A DNA stretch of 64,000 bases from the NCBI GenBank assembly GCA_025531455.1, contig JAMYHL010000015.1:124001-188000 (forward strand), read 5' to 3'. Source of the stretch: Apiotrichum sp. Y4204. Taxonomy: Eukaryota; Basidiomycota; Tremellomycetes; Trichosporonales; Trichosporonaceae. The position numbers and the translations under genes were made by a program. How positions within the stretch are numbered: the first letter of the stretch is position 1; every line of letters begins with the position of its first letter. Under the pieces are notes generated by a model, which searched no databases, was not told the origin of the DNA, and was given only the letters and a program-made list of their open reading frames with translations. This document shows, piece after piece, positions 33,168 through 46,481 of this stretch.

Positions 33168-36100
33168 TGACGAGTTCGTGTTCTTATCTCTATCTTATCT
33201 TTCATATTTTCGCATCATATCGCATCACGGTTTCGATACAAACATATAGTAGTACAGTACACAGTAGATATGCACTTGCATGCAGTTGTTTGCCTGTCGT
33301 CTTTACAAAGTTGGCAACGTTGGATTGTGAACAACAGCATGCATGGTTCAACTGTTCTGGCCTGGCCGCGTCCGTCGTCAGGCAATTCTACGATCGACTC
33401 GGCCATCCGGCCATCCCGCATCCCGCGACGCTCATGACTTGTTCCTGTCCAGCCGGGGCGACACCCGCACAACCGAACCCTTATCAATCATCGCGGCAGT
33501 GGAGCATGCCCGGCCATTCCCACATGCTGGACACTGGTACACTACCAGCCTCCAGTGGACGTGTCAGAACCCATAAAGCCTAATGCATAAAGTTATTTGG
33601 GAATCCGACGCGTTACGCCCATATCCTGCACATATCCCCTACCCATACTTGCTCACCGTCCCCCTCAATGCACGACTTTGATTACATAGATGGGCGCCGA
33701 CGTTACGGACACAGCAGGCCGCGGCCTGCTCAACGATCCACACACGTGAAGCGGTTCCTCGGAATCCAGCCTCTGAGCTCGCCAAGTCCCGACCCCTGCG
33801 CAACGGCATTGGTAGGGACTGCGAACTTTCAAAATGTGAAGCGAAACAATCTCTGCGTAACGAAGCATGCCGTGATACGGCCGATCACCATGTTGCCTAT
33901 GCCATGGTACGCAAGTATGCTGAAACTGAGTTTTTTTTTTTTTTTTTTTAGTTGCACCAGCCCGCTGACCATACCTACCACACCACCATATGCTACAGCT
34001 CAGGTCTGCAGTCCGCGACGAGCCCCTTCGCGACGCGGGGTACAACGTTCCATGGCCGTTTCCGATCATGTGTTTTCCGTAATGAGCGAACCTTCCAAAC
34101 GTTCCGCGAACAACGGGAAACGGAGCGACAGAGCTAGATCTGGTGGGCAGCAGTCCGAAGTGCAAAATCTTCAAAGACCAGAGTGGTTTGTCGCGCCCGT
34201 TGGTCCCCTTTGCGGACGGCGGGGCTGCGCGATGTTTCCGGCCGTCGAGTCTTGTAGCATGGACGACCCGCGCGTGTAGGAAGCTAGGAAGCTCACTCTT
34301 GACGACGTGAGATAGCCCTGGTTGACAAGTCGGTGTGAGTCTTGTGCCTCTGTCGTGAGAAGTGAGTGAGGGTGCCCTGGCGCCGCCGTTCATAGCCGGC
34401 CGTAGGGTTGTTGCAGTCATGGCTCATCCCCGGCCTCCATGTGGGAAGCATGTCCGTTAGGCCGTTACCCTCTACCGTGTGCCAAACGCGACAGTTACAG
34501 TGACACGCCCTGTGCACGTGTAGAAAGCTCTTGTGCCTTTGTACCTGGCGTGTGCGCGAGACCTTTCTTTTGGATATGAATTCCGGCATCATGCCATGCA
34601 CAAGAAACCGCCAGTTGTTCCTATTACGCTCGATTTTCCCCCGAGAGTAGGTCCGCATTTCCGCGGCGGGGGCATCACGGCATTCGTGCCACGGAGGGGA
34701 ATGCTGGAACGGGGTCGTTCGAGCGGATCTCGGAGATGACGTTCGATGCCGTTGGCGATAAACCCATTGGGGTGTGCCTTTGAAATGAGAGTTGGGATGT
34801 GAGTGCGTATCTTGTTCGAGAACAGGCCACTCAAAGTCTCTTCAGATTGACATGCTTGCAAGCTTCATGCTCATACCCGCTTGACAACATGTGTCTTGGC
34901 GGTTCCCGCCACCCCACGACAGCACACAAGGCTGCCGGGATCGATCGTGCCCGGCGACCGCGCATTCAGTAGTCACTTTTCTTGTCCGTTCTTCGATCTA
35001 TGCAATAAATTCAAACGGGACAGAGTTGAGTAGTCTTTCAATACGGGGAGCTGCCGTCCACCTTTGCATGCACGCGGGGAACGTAAGCGTAAGTGAAATC
35101 GAAACAAACCTTGTAGACGATAGTGTGTCCCGCCACTCCCTGTGGCATTGATCGAATAGCTATAGACTGGAGATGATACGCACACATGCAATCTGCCCAC
35201 CCTCAAACGCTACGAGGGTCGGGCACCTCTTCCCCTCCGCCCCTGGCTGGCCCACCCACATGGATGAGCAGCAAGCCGCCGGGCAGACGCTAGCGCAATC
35301 GCAACACGAATGTTAGAGCCGATAGAATGGTCAGCATGCTCGCCCATTCCCGACTCCGCTGCGTGGCGTCCGATCACCGATGGACGATCCGTGGCTTGGT
35401 GAGGCTACAGTACGCTGCACCAGCTTGCGGCGGTCTGGGCTCTTCCCGTAACACGACGAGTGTGCGAATAGCTCCCACTAGCCCGGATCCCTTACAATTC
35501 TAGTGAGTCTGTCTCTCGACAACGCATGCGTCGTGATCAATGGCGACCACAAACCTTGCTGGCCCGAAGGCCGTTAGCGCGTCACGCTCATGAAAAGGCC
35601 GAAAGAATCGTCAGTACTCCGCGGCAACTTGCAGTCTTCCGGCCTTACGGTGAACACGCCGTTGGTTCTGCCTTGTCCAAGCGATAATTTTGCCTAAAGT
35701 CCCCAATCCCTCTGTTCAGCGGCTAGATGCGGGCATAGGTCCCTTGTCCGTCTCGATCGTTGTAGATCCGGTCACCGGCCATAAGTCCCGCGATTGCGCA
35801 GCTTATCAGACCAGCAAACTATCAAAGAAACAGACTAATAACAGACTCACCAGACTAGCAGGCTAACGTAACAGCTCACTCCCCAAAGGCGTGAATGCCG
35901 GAATTAGATACCTGGGCAAAGTAGGTTTGAACACGGGCTGGGATTCAATTTGGACCTGGACTTCTCGAGTGGTCGCTAAGGCAGCTACGTCGCGCAGCGA
36001 CTTATGTAGCCGCCACGTTGTCAGCCGTCGGCATGCAATTCTACTGTAATCCTGTAGTCCTGTAATGTGTAACGCTGATAGTGCAAAAAAACGCGGCAGT

Positions 36101-37556
36101 CTAGTGGCCAAATGGCACATGATACTGGCAGCGCGGCCTTTGCGATCCTGGTGGTTGGCTGTCCTTTGGTGTATTTCTTGCTAGGAATTATGGTTTACCG
36201 CTCACGGCATCATGAGTAGTGGGTACTAACAAATGTAACTGTGCGCCTGCAGGCTTCGGCTACATACGTACTGCACGGGCTGCGGACTGGGTTCCGGGTG
36301 TGCACTGTCCTCGGCCACATGAGCCGCGTACATACAGGCCATACAGCGCCCGTTCCAGGAAACATCCCCGTCCATACCCGTGATCTGTCATGTTTCTCTG
36401 AAGCGGATCGCACCCTGCGTGCGGTACGGCGATGGCGGTGCAAGGTTCTGGGTGTAGTGATGATGCAAGCAGTGGCCAGTGGGGTCTTTCGAACCTGTTT
36501 TGCCCGGTATCCCATTGCCGCACGACTCCTGTCCTGGCCCCTCGGTGGGTACGTACACCTGTGCGGCACATGTCTGTTGGCCGCCACTGATGCAATCAGT
36601 TCCGGAGAGCGTTACATATTGACGGTCTCTTCATCTCGAACGTACATACATACGTGTCCATCGTCTGCGGTCTCGCCGTGCTGCTTGCGAGCTTGCGCTG
36701 GGACCGCCAGGCATCCATGTGCGCGCTCTCTGATCCCGTCTCGGCCACCGGGTTGCCGTTCCCGTCCACTCCCACTATCCATCTCCAAGCGTCATACAGC
36801 ACAGAGTTTGATCAAAGTTCAATGTTGTCGGGACCCGAGCGCACCGCGAGGGCGAAACATTGCGGATCGCCGGGCCTGTGCGGACCGAACGCTTGTATTG
36901 CTGAGGAGCACAATCTCCAATGGTGCACTTGTTATTGTTAGGTTTAGGCTGTACCCTGCGCGCTCCACCCAACAACCTAAGGCAAGAAGAGCATGTCAGA
37001 GATGGCGACGAGCACTGGTGCACTACTGATGGATACGCGATCACCAGGGGAAACTCTTAGTGCACGTCAGGTTGTCTTGGTGTCCGCGGGAGGCGACCAG
37101 AATGGGCTACTAGCTACTCGCCATCCCTACCATCCGTGAGAGTGATGGATAAGCCCCTGTTACCTTGAAGAGGGTTCATGTGATCAAGGGACGGACAGGT
37201 CGTATTAGCTTGGTCTGTCTTGGTAGCTTGGTCTAAACGTTAGGGACCTCAGTTGCTAGTCGCCTCGCTGCGTGTTCTTCAGTGTCCCGTGGGCATCAAG
37301 ATATCGTCATGCATGTGTGTACCGACTGATCGGTGTATCGTATGTGTATTATGCTCGTATAGTACAATGGGAGTGTATGTGTAGTGCATGAAAGCACGGC
37401 CCGTCGTCAAGAGTCATCAACCGTGATGTCGTGGTGCTGTAGTGTGATAATGGTCGTTGGTGTAGAGCCTCAGGATGGTGGCACAGCCAACCGGTAGAGG
37501 GAGTTTCATGGGTGTCGTAGTGAGATAGGATACTGTATGTGGGCTGTTGTTTGTGT
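33168..37556. other. long convergent intergenic region
   Basis: The transporter and the cyclin point towards each other across 4.4 kb, far more than two 3' UTRs need. I find no supported gene. A pure T run of about 19 bases lies at 33931-33950. Long frames (33668-34279, 36241-37029) give Arg/Cys/Ser-rich translations without domains. A short GACTAAC/CAGACT-type repeat lies near 35827-35865. A decayed gene, mobile-element remnant or non-coding RNA remains possible. Confidence 0.45.
33931..33950. repeat. poly-T tract
   Basis: An uninterrupted run of about 19 T lies in intergenic DNA between the transporter and the cyclin genes. It could be the A-tail scar of a retrocopy on the minus strand or a simple slippage repeat; no matching gene body is visible beside it. 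Confidence 0.7.
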
Positions 37557-38769
37557 TTACGCTGCCGGAAGGGGTCGACGGCTGAACAGTCGGCTAACGA
37601 GGGAATCACGAGATTCGGCCGTGCCCTCACGGGTCTTCATGTCGGCGGCAACGTATGGCGAAGAGCTGGCCGAGACGATTACCGGCTCAGAGTGTGAGTG
37701 GGCAACCCGGGCCCCGCGAAGAGCGTTTACGCGGGTGTAAGCTTCAGATGTCATTGGCGAGATGGAGAGTGGTGTCATGGGCCCGTCCAAGCGCGACGAT
37801 AGGGACGATGTAGAGCTGCTGCGATCCAGCGAGTAAGGGGGGATGTTATAGCACTCGGTAGTGGAAGGGATGGTGGGGACAGCCACAGTGCCGGCCTTGG
37901 CAGGCCCCTCGAGCACCTGACCGTTTGGGAGACGAGGAGTAACGGGGAGACAGGGCGATGACACGATCGAGGTGGGGGTCGCAATCTCCTCTTCGTAGCC
38001 GTACTGGTCGAGGAAAGGGGAGGCATAGTGGCAAAGCTCGTCTTCGGTAATGGAGAGGTCATAGTCGAGGAGGTAAAGAAGCTGCTTCTCCATGAGGTTG
38101 ACCTCGGCCTGGGAGAACATCTGGGCGTACTTTGCCCAGTGCTTGTTCTTGGGCGAAGAGTCGTTCAGGTTCTTTGCTGCGCAAATGAGGGTTGCTAGGA
38201 AGACACGGTGACGAGTGCAGGGCATGCCTAAGGCGCGTCAGTCAGGAATCAAACGATGTGACGTACCCTTAGCAACACGGGGGAGGCGTGTGCGGAGACG
38301 CTCAAGATAGACCATGGTAGCCAGGAGGGTGGGCACCTGGACGTTGGACTGCTCGCAGACAACCGAGATGAACGTTGTCAACGACGGCAGGCCAGAAGAG
38401 CGCATCTCCTCGCTTGAGAGGTCGATGGTAGTGGAGCTCTGGATGACAGATGTGGTGGTGCGCGAGATGTATGCTGCGATGGTTAGTACCAAATGTGCAC
38501 GGGTGTGGGTGTGGCAGAGCGGTGATCCGCAGAATCATCTCCCCATTCACACACAGATCCTCCCTATGTGGACAAGGAACCATGGGTCTGTGGGTGTGAT
38601 GTAATCTCTAGTACTCACTGATGAGCTCCGGGGTGACCTCTGACCGAATGTAGTCGAGCAGGGCGGGGTCGTGCTCGCCGCAGGGTTCCAGCGAGGCGGG
38701 GTGAATGCGGTCCTCAAAGCAGGGTGCCCTGGGCGTAAAGGTCGGTGTTCCGGTGGGGTAGAGAGACAT
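37557..38769 (-). CDS. Pcl-type cyclin (Pho85/G1 cyclin family)
   Basis: Three exons (38619-38769, 38267-38473, 37557-38227) give 342 residues. A cyclin box covers roughly residues 45-170. It includes [31 protein letters not shown], the strongly conserved [20 protein letters not shown] and a [12 protein letters not shown] segment. [16 protein letters not shown] closes the box. This set is typical of Pcl1/Pcl2-like cyclins that activate Pho85/Cdk5-type kinases in G1 and polarised growth. The C-terminal half is Ser/Pro/Thr-rich ([29 protein letters not shown] end) and probably regulatory or disordered. Which Pcl class it belongs to cannot be told from sequence alone. The start [11 protein letters not shown] is the first Met in exon 1. 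A very long region without genes lies upstream. Confidence 0.88.
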
Positions 38770-41700
38770 GGCGAGCGATGAAGATGAGATTCAGATGGCT
38801 GATGGAGAACGCGTCGAGAGGGTCAAGGTCGTAAATGGCAGCGAGCAAAGGTCGTGATGGCTATCAAAGCCAGTCTGGAACTGTGCGCGGGTGGTAGAGT
38901 GCGATGGTGAACGTCAAAGCGAGGAGGCACTGGTGTGTGATATGGCTCGCGGTGGTGGATGCTGGTGCTAGTGGATGGGGAAAAGTACGCCGAGCGACAC
39001 GCTGGACCTATATACCAAGAGATCCCCCACCAGCGACGAGAACCGGTAGGGCAGTGAGCGAGAGGGACGACAAGAACTGTCGCGGCGTAGCCGGAGCTTG
39101 ATCTTGGGTTTGGGTGGGTGGTGTTGGAGGCGTACTGGGCTTGCCTTTGGGTGGTGGCGGTATGGAGATGGCGGCGCGCGCGGGGAGGGGGCCACAAGGC
39201 ACAAGGGAGGCAGGCGAGAGCGAGAGAGAGGCGGACAGCCGCCGACCTTTTGCCAGACTCAAAAGGACTTACGTGACCTCCCTTGCCAGGAAAAATTAAA
39301 TCACATAAAAAAAGAGGAAAAAAGAAGAAACTGCGGCTGGTGAAGGCCAAGGGAGAGACAGAGGAGCAGTGCACGCACGCCAGCCAAGGGTCCAGGGACG
39401 GTGGCGGCAGGAGACCTGAGGGCATCGCAAGTAAGCATCCGGGGCGTGCGTACGTGTGGAAGGGGTGTGGATGGGGAGGGGAGATGAGAGGGGGGAGAGT
39501 GAACCAGTGAACCTTGCGCAATCGGGTTCCATTCCTGTGGCCAGTGGCCGCCCTCCCACCTCCCCCCTTTGCGGACCCCCTTCGTTGGTCCCCTTTGCCT
39601 GCAGTCGGGACTCGGCTGGACTTCCCTGTCGTGCCCGACCCCGCCGGGCCCACCTCACAGGCCTTGGCCGTTATGTTGGAATTCCGCGCGATGATGGTTT
39701 TTCCACTCTCCGTCCGCTGCCCGAAATTGACAGGATCGCGATGGGATTCATGCGTCGCGCGCGAGTGTTCTGCGGAAGCCCCTCCTCCCAGAGAGGTTCC
39801 TGAATGCCGCTGGTAAAGTTGTCCCATATGGCTTGTCTAATCCTGGAACACCTGTCATTTAAGCTCTTGCGCTCAACATTTGTATTCGTACGAACTCCGA
39901 CTAGCCTGCTAGCTGCTGGCAGAGGAGAGACGGGGTCGAGACGGGGCCCGAAAGCACAAAACTCTAGTTCGAATTCGGACAGTCACTAATCCCACTGCAT
40001 TCCCGCATCCCTCTGCCCCGCCCCTTCATGTTAGAGTTTTCTAAAGTGACCAAACGTCGTCGCTGCGGCAGAGCGAGGTCGTGAGGTCGCGAAGTCGCAA
40101 GCTCACTTGTCCACCACCCACCACAACCACCATCAGGGCGGGTCTCCTGCGTGACAGAAAAATGTGTGACAGCCCATCATCAGCCCTTATGCAGGATGAT
40201 GGCAGCGATCACTTTTCCGGTGTGCCGCATTGAGAGTTTGCAGCAGCTGGCGACTGCTCTTCACGACGACTGCCAACGACGCCGCCACCTCGATCAAAAA
40301 AGTCCTATGAGGCTGCCACTTGACCACAAACGGACATCCGTGCACAGGTCCGCGTCATGTGCTGGCAGAGTCATGTGCTGGCAAGAACCATCAATGCATC
40401 CATGCAATGGAACAAAATGAACCAGAGAAGCATTCGACTGCATCACCGCCACAGCCACGAACGGCATGCTCACGACTCAAGGCGGCTATTCCTTTGGTCG
40501 TGGTGCAAAACAGTGCAGAGGCCAGAAGTTTGCTCGACCCCGCTTCGGACGATTCGGCGCTTCCTACAAAGTGGCTGGTCCGCTACAAGCTGCATGAAAT
40601 GAAATGGCAGGGAGTTTGTGGCAACACCTCTTAATCCAACTATCGCCGCTGCCATAACGACCGTGACCTCGCCGCGAGTGCCCAGCACCGAATGGCCAAT
40701 GGTGGGCTCCTGGTAACATGCGTTGAGGAACTCTATTCCAGGTCATGAGGCTCGTTTGGCTCTGGCTCTGGCTCATCCCTTGGATGCGTGGCTCAGGCTC
40801 AGGCTCTGGCTCAGGCTCGTGGCTCAGGCTCTGGCTCTGGCTCGGACTTGGGCTCTGGCTCTGGCTCTGGCTCAGGCTCGGGCTCATCCCTGTCATCCCC
40901 CACTGGAAGCGTCGATTCCTGGTATCCAGTCCACCGCCGCACTCAGCGACGGGGAGACCATTGGTCGGGGCTTCCGTTTCGCAAAATCGCGCAAACCAGA
41001 GGTTGTCGGTGCATGGCGGCCCTGGTTGCCGGACACACCGGAGTCGTCTCCCAAAGCTTTATTTTTACCTATTGCTGGCAGTCTGCGTGAACGTCGCATC
41101 CACGATACAGTTTGCTTCTTGATATCCGGTCTCCGCTAAGCGCCAGAACAGTCCGGCGAGTCAGTGGTGGCCATGGTGGCCATGGTCGCCATGGTGGACG
41201 AGGTATGCCATGCCAGCCGCCGGGCCGCGCTTGACTTTCATGACGGGACCCGGAACCATGCCCGAACACGCCACCATGCACTCCCGACGTCCACACTATC
41301 ACAGGATCACCGGATCGCCGAACAACATGCTGCATTGTGTTTCTGGGCGTCGCAACATCTGGAACGCTGCACTCCCTGCTTCGGCCTAGGGTTGCTTTCC
41401 TGGGCGATCTGCGTGTCGATCCTGTAGTCCCAAACCCACGGCCCACTATCCCACTACTCCGGATTCTTCGCTGCACGCACGTCGAGGCAGGCCAACCACA
41501 TCATCCCAACGCGTTTTTAGACCATGAACAGCGTGGAACACGCGACCCACTCCCATTTGAGGTTCCACAAGCGATCACCTCATCACCGTGTCCGAAAACA
41601 ATTAGAAAGAAACGCGTGTGTCCCGCGTAGTCTGTGCGTCGGCATCCACAGAATGACAACCGGCCTTCTTGTACCTGGGACTCGAATAGTCCAAACCCAA

Positions 41701-44700
41701 CTCTGACCCGCGTTGAATGCACGCTACGTATAGAATTGTTCCATCGTCTTGGTCCATTTCAGTCTCTAACAGGGTAGAAACGGTCTGTATTGATTCATAA
41801 TTCATTGTCGAGCGCGAAGGGAGGCGTAGCTGCGCGCAGGCTGTTCCCTTTGTTCTAGCTCAGTCTGGGCCCGCCATTGTCCCTTTCCCTCCTCGGGGCT
41901 GTATGGAATGCATCAGGACACTACAGAACAGGTGTCTCAATGATGCTTATGGATACGAAACGGAGCAGCTTCGACTCTGCTCGAGACTTAGCGAGATACA
42001 AGCGCAGCCCCGTGGCTTGTTGGACGCCACCCGATGTCGCCCCGCGTTGCAACTGGTTGTCTCTGGCAAATGTCTGGGGACCAGGCAGAGACTTGGGAGG
42101 AACTGGAACCGTGGCGCGGGGCGCACAGACCGAGACGTGGGGCAAGGTAGGTCCAATGTGATACTGTACATCGCCCTCTGCTGTATTGTACTGTTGTTAT
42201 TCCTGTCGCGATTCCAAGCGATTCCTCGATTTCTCTGGGGCCCTTTTGCTCTTTTTGTTTTCCTAGACATTGTGTCGAAGCCCGAAGATTGAGAATCGGA
42301 TCCGGACAAAGGCACAAGTCTACAAAGTTGTACAAACAAAGGTTCGTCACTATCCGGAGCCACAAACCATCGCCGTTCCTTAATACGTACTCCGGTGGCC
42401 AGTCCAGTCAACTCATGTCCGTATCAGTGGCATGCCCCGCCGTCGCGTACCCCACTTTGATCCTTTGAGGAACCGAGGCATCGTTAACCACAGCATCCCA
42501 AGGATTCCATCTACCCTGTGACCGTTTCTATCGCGTGCATGGGCCTTGTTCCGGGTGCACGGCTAGTGGATCCTGAGACTGTGGTCTGACTTGACACCAG
42601 GTGGGGATGGGTGGGAACGGACACAAATTCCGACTGGCCTGAATTCGGATCAGTGGGATCAGTGGGGCCGTAGTCGACATCCGAACCATACGCTCAGCGA
42701 TCAGCGAGGCATTGTAGATCTCCGTCCGATGGCGTCTTGAGGAACATAGCAGAATCAAGACTGATCGACTAACTCTAATCGACGACGCACTCGACGAACG
42801 GAGGGCGCCGATCTTGGAGACCATCTCCTACGTCGGCGCGTCCGACCCGAAAGCTTCATGACTGCTGCTGGAATAAGCTTCCCGTCTTACTCATTATTGG
42901 GTTCGCCGTCGCCGTGGTACTAACCGGCGCCGCTGGCTCGAACGGTGTACAAGCTTTCGGCAGTGATCTGCAAGCCTCCGCCTCCTCTTGGCCCCCTGGT
43001 TTCCATTGGCCATCAAAAATAGCGCATGCCTGACATACCTCCGGTCGGACGTCGGACTTGCGTACTTGGGCTCTTCCCGGCGGGTGAGACGGGTTCGGCA
43101 GCGGCGCAGCGCGGCGCACCGGCGTACATACTTCTAGCTTGCGACTCCAGCGCACCGCGTGTGGCTGTGGGCCACTCGACAACAAAGCTTACCTCCTACA
43201 GTGGTCCCATCTGATAACGTTCAGGAACTTGACGCACAGGCGCATACAGGGCAGTGCCAAACCTTGGGAGGGAGTTTGGACACCCCGGACCGCTGCACAA
43301 GTCCGAATTGTCTTCCACATCGACAGGCGAGATAAACGAACACTCTCCGTGGAGCGGAGTGCTCTATCTGCGAAATCTTGATCTTCAGCGGCATCTCCGT
43401 GGCGGATGTCGATATCCGCTGCTGGTGCTCAAGACCGTTGCCTCGCCAAGAAACCTTGTCTTCAGAACAGCAGCCAAGGCATGGCTTGGTATACTGCCGG
43501 ATCATGGCCGTCGCTCGGCAAGTTCGTCAACGTGCAACTCGTGATCCATCGCGACAGAGGCAGCGAGGACAGATACTTGTTCGTCCCGTAGTACACCGGC
43601 GGCGCCGAACATTGTCAGCCATGACTATAGCGAGGTGTCCATGTGGGTGTCTTGCTGACAGACTTTGAACAAAGGCTGTTGTTTGATTAGTCCGTCGGCG
43701 CTGGCCACCACTGAACCTTGCTTTACATCCGACGAACAAGGCGTTGCCCCACATCCAACAAACTGTTTATTCCAATCGGCCCCCCTCGGTCCCCTTCGGC
43801 AGCTCACAAGGTGCACTCTGCCGTTTCTGTCGGGACGGGCGGGGTGGTTAATTCACCATCCCATAATCCTGGACTACAGTGTTCCCGCCCACCCGAAACC
43901 TATGCGCGCGGGGGCCGAAATCGGAAAAAAGCAGACACGACCGTGACAGCCCTTTTGTGAGCTTCTGAGCTACCTGCCTGCAAACCCATTCTGCGGTGCG
44001 AAGCAGGGGGCGCGGTATGGTCGAACCCGTATAGCTGTGGCTTACGCAAGAGGACATTCTATGGGACCCATTAGGGTTTGCGGACATTGTGGTACGCCCA
44101 TCACACAGTCAGGGTATGCGCAGGATATGTTCAGGTTGTATCCTCTGTCGTGACTCCAGGGATCAGAGGATGGGGGTGGGGGTGGGGGGTATTGCCGTAT
44201 TGCCTGTCGTTGCAATCGGTGCCTTGCATGACTTGTGCGCCGTTCGGTCCCCAAATACATGCCGTCGCCCTGCAACAGAATCAGTTTCGGACACTTTATT
44301 TCATCTCCCTCCTCCTCACGGGCCATGCTCTTCACCTGCAGATGCGACATGGCGGTGACCAAACTCTGAAGCTTACACGGCTGCAACTTTCCATTTCGCC
44401 AACTAGCCGGCAACTGGCCGGGAACCGGCCGGCGACCGGCCAGCTGGATCACGATCGGATACTCGACGAGTGTAGTGTGACATCTTGGCGACTTTTGCTA
44501 TCCTGTTATCCTGTTCACTTTGCAGGGTTTTGCATGGGTTGCAATCACCCACGTACACGCATGTATGCACACACGTCTTGCGCCCTCGACGCCTCATTGA
44601 TCAGCGGATCAGCGGATCAGCCGGCCGGGGGCGATCGGCGGCTTGGCTTCGGCAGAGCGATCGGCACCTGACGATCAGCAGCCACAAAACGGACGCTAAC

Positions 44701-46481
44701 GGCTCTCAGACGATCCCCGGGCAAACAAGGTTTCCCGGCCCACCTTCGGGTTTTAACAGATGTCGCGCAACGCACACAGGTCACACAAGTCGCTCTCGCC
44801 TCCACAGCGTCTGCGGACCGCAGTGTATGTCTCCAGCGGCTAGCTGGACGCCTCCAGAAGTGATCGACAGGGACGAAGAGGCGGACGCGGCGGAGGTGGC
44901 GGACAGTTCCCGGGGATTGTGGAGTGCGCTGTGGGGGCGTTGGGGTGCCGGCGGGTGACTGAGAGTTGCGGAGGTCAACACGGCAGAGCGGCAGGCTACT
45001 CTGCACGGAGTGTGTGTTGTGGTCCGCGTTGTGGTGTGTGTTGGGTTGAGTGGGAGTGCATATTAGGTGTGGCGGGTCACCCGACGAGCAGCGGCCAACC
45101 ATCGACGAGCAAGAGGCCGTGACCCCCGGAATGTGCTTAGTCCCTGCCGGGGTTCGGGGTCGACGACGAGGTCGATGGTGGGCAACTGTTTGGCACACCT
45201 GGTGAGGGCTTTGTTGTTCTGGCATCTCCTTTGTTGTTTGGAGCAAGTCGGCCGCGTACTCGGTCCATCAGTCCTTGTGGGCATCGCAGTGTTGTAGCAA
45301 CGTTGATGTTCAAGACTCAGGTCAACATCGTAGGGGCTTGAAAGGAGGTTGAACCACACACACGCGCACGGGGTGCCAACACTTCCAGGATGCAGAGATG
45401 GCAGGCGCAGCCGTTGTCGTCGCCGCACACGATAACGAACGTTTAACGTTGGAGAAGTGGAGTGGCAGATCTGTGTACCTTGGGCGTAATCCATGTTCCT
45501 GACAGCTACGGACCTTCCGGGCGTTGTCGTCGCCCCGAGCGCTCTGCGATGAGGGCTACCCCTCAACGAGATAACTGCGAGTAAGAGGACCAAATTTCGT
45601 CTTCCACGTTGGTGATACTTCCTCTATGGTCTCGTCTTTCATCTGGAACTTCACGTTGCGCGAGTCCATCGTAGGGACCGAGTTGTCAAGGCGCAGTGAT
45701 GGGTTCCAGCAGCTGACTTCGTGAGTGATCCTGTTAGAGAGTAAGCCGAGACAGCGAAGGCTGACGCCACGGCCTCAATACACACTGTACAGTACACTGT
45801 AACAAGCAGTACAGGCACCCAAACCCGGACGATTCGGGCTGAGTTCCCCACACATTCGCGTGCCTCTTGATTAATCTTCATCTTGAATATTCTCCGCATC
45901 GACGACGACGACGCAAGCCGTGTTCCAATCCTTCTACTGTCGATAAAGTCCATCGGGAGGAGTACACATTCCGCAGCGCAAGCCTTCTCGGAACAGCATG
46001 ATTCACGTTTCGCTTTGCCTTGGGACGCCACACCACGGAATGCACACTCTGTTCACACATCTGCATTCCGTTCGGCTGCGTTAATCGTACCGAGGGAATG
46101 TGCAGTACATGTATATGCCGCACCGGGAGCCGCTGTTTGGTAGCTCGAAACCCTGTACTCCGACGTCGGAGAAGCCAGAGACGCTTCAAGTGGAGTGGCT
46201 GGTGGCAGCTCGGAGATTACTGTAGGCTTAGCTTCCGGGGGCATTAAATCTAACGAGAAGACGTCGTCCGGGTTGACGTTGACACACACGGTGCAAGCTT
46301 GTGGAGCTCGTCTCACGGTGCCTGTGGGGTATATCCGAGTACCAGCTGATAGGAAACAGCGTTAGAGGCTCTGAACGTGTTTGTCAAGTTACAATCAGTA
46401 GACAGCAATCATCTGACTCCAAAGAACTCTGCTCAGCTTCATCACACGTCGCCGCTAAGAATGGACCCCGGGATATTCAGA
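38770..46481. other. 7.7-kb region without a supported gene
   Basis: This is the longest gene-free stretch in the window, between the cyclin start and the end of NPY1, both on the minus strand. The first kilobase (38770-39830) has a long open frame on the minus strand that is low-complexity and most likely cyclin leader and promoter. A hexamer minisatellite lies at 40757-40888. No other frame gives a recognisable domain or a set of phased exons with CTNAC branch sites. A CCGG-rich run of short palindromes sits at 44404-44445. Regulatory DNA, non-coding RNA or decayed mobile DNA may account for the length. Confidence 0.45.
40757..40888. repeat. hexamer minisatellite (CTGGCT / CAGGCT units)
   Basis: About twenty degenerate 6-base units of the form (C/T)(T/A)GGCT run through this intergenic stretch. 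One frame reads as Leu/Trp-rich and another as Gly/Ser-rich, both simple products of the repeat, not genes. Confidence 0.8.

Noticed and set aside
36241..37029. 262-codon open frame on the plus strand in the spacer between transporter and cyclin
   Set aside because: The translation is Arg/Cys/Ser-rich with no domain, no clear promoter and overlapping frames on the other strand; it fits chance openness in GC-rich DNA.
38823..39827. 334-codon open frame on the minus strand upstream of the cyclin
   Set aside because: It is low complexity (Pro/His/Ser/Phe runs), lies directly in front of the cyclin start on the same strand and is better explained as leader and promoter.
40745..41122. Leu/Trp-rich and Gly/Ser-rich open frames
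   Set aside because: They are translations of the hexamer repeat at 40757-40888 and have no independent coding evidence.
42930..43000. B-box-like GTTCGAGCC on the minus strand
   Set aside because: The T-stem fails at its second pair, and no A-box or acceptor stem lies at the right distance.
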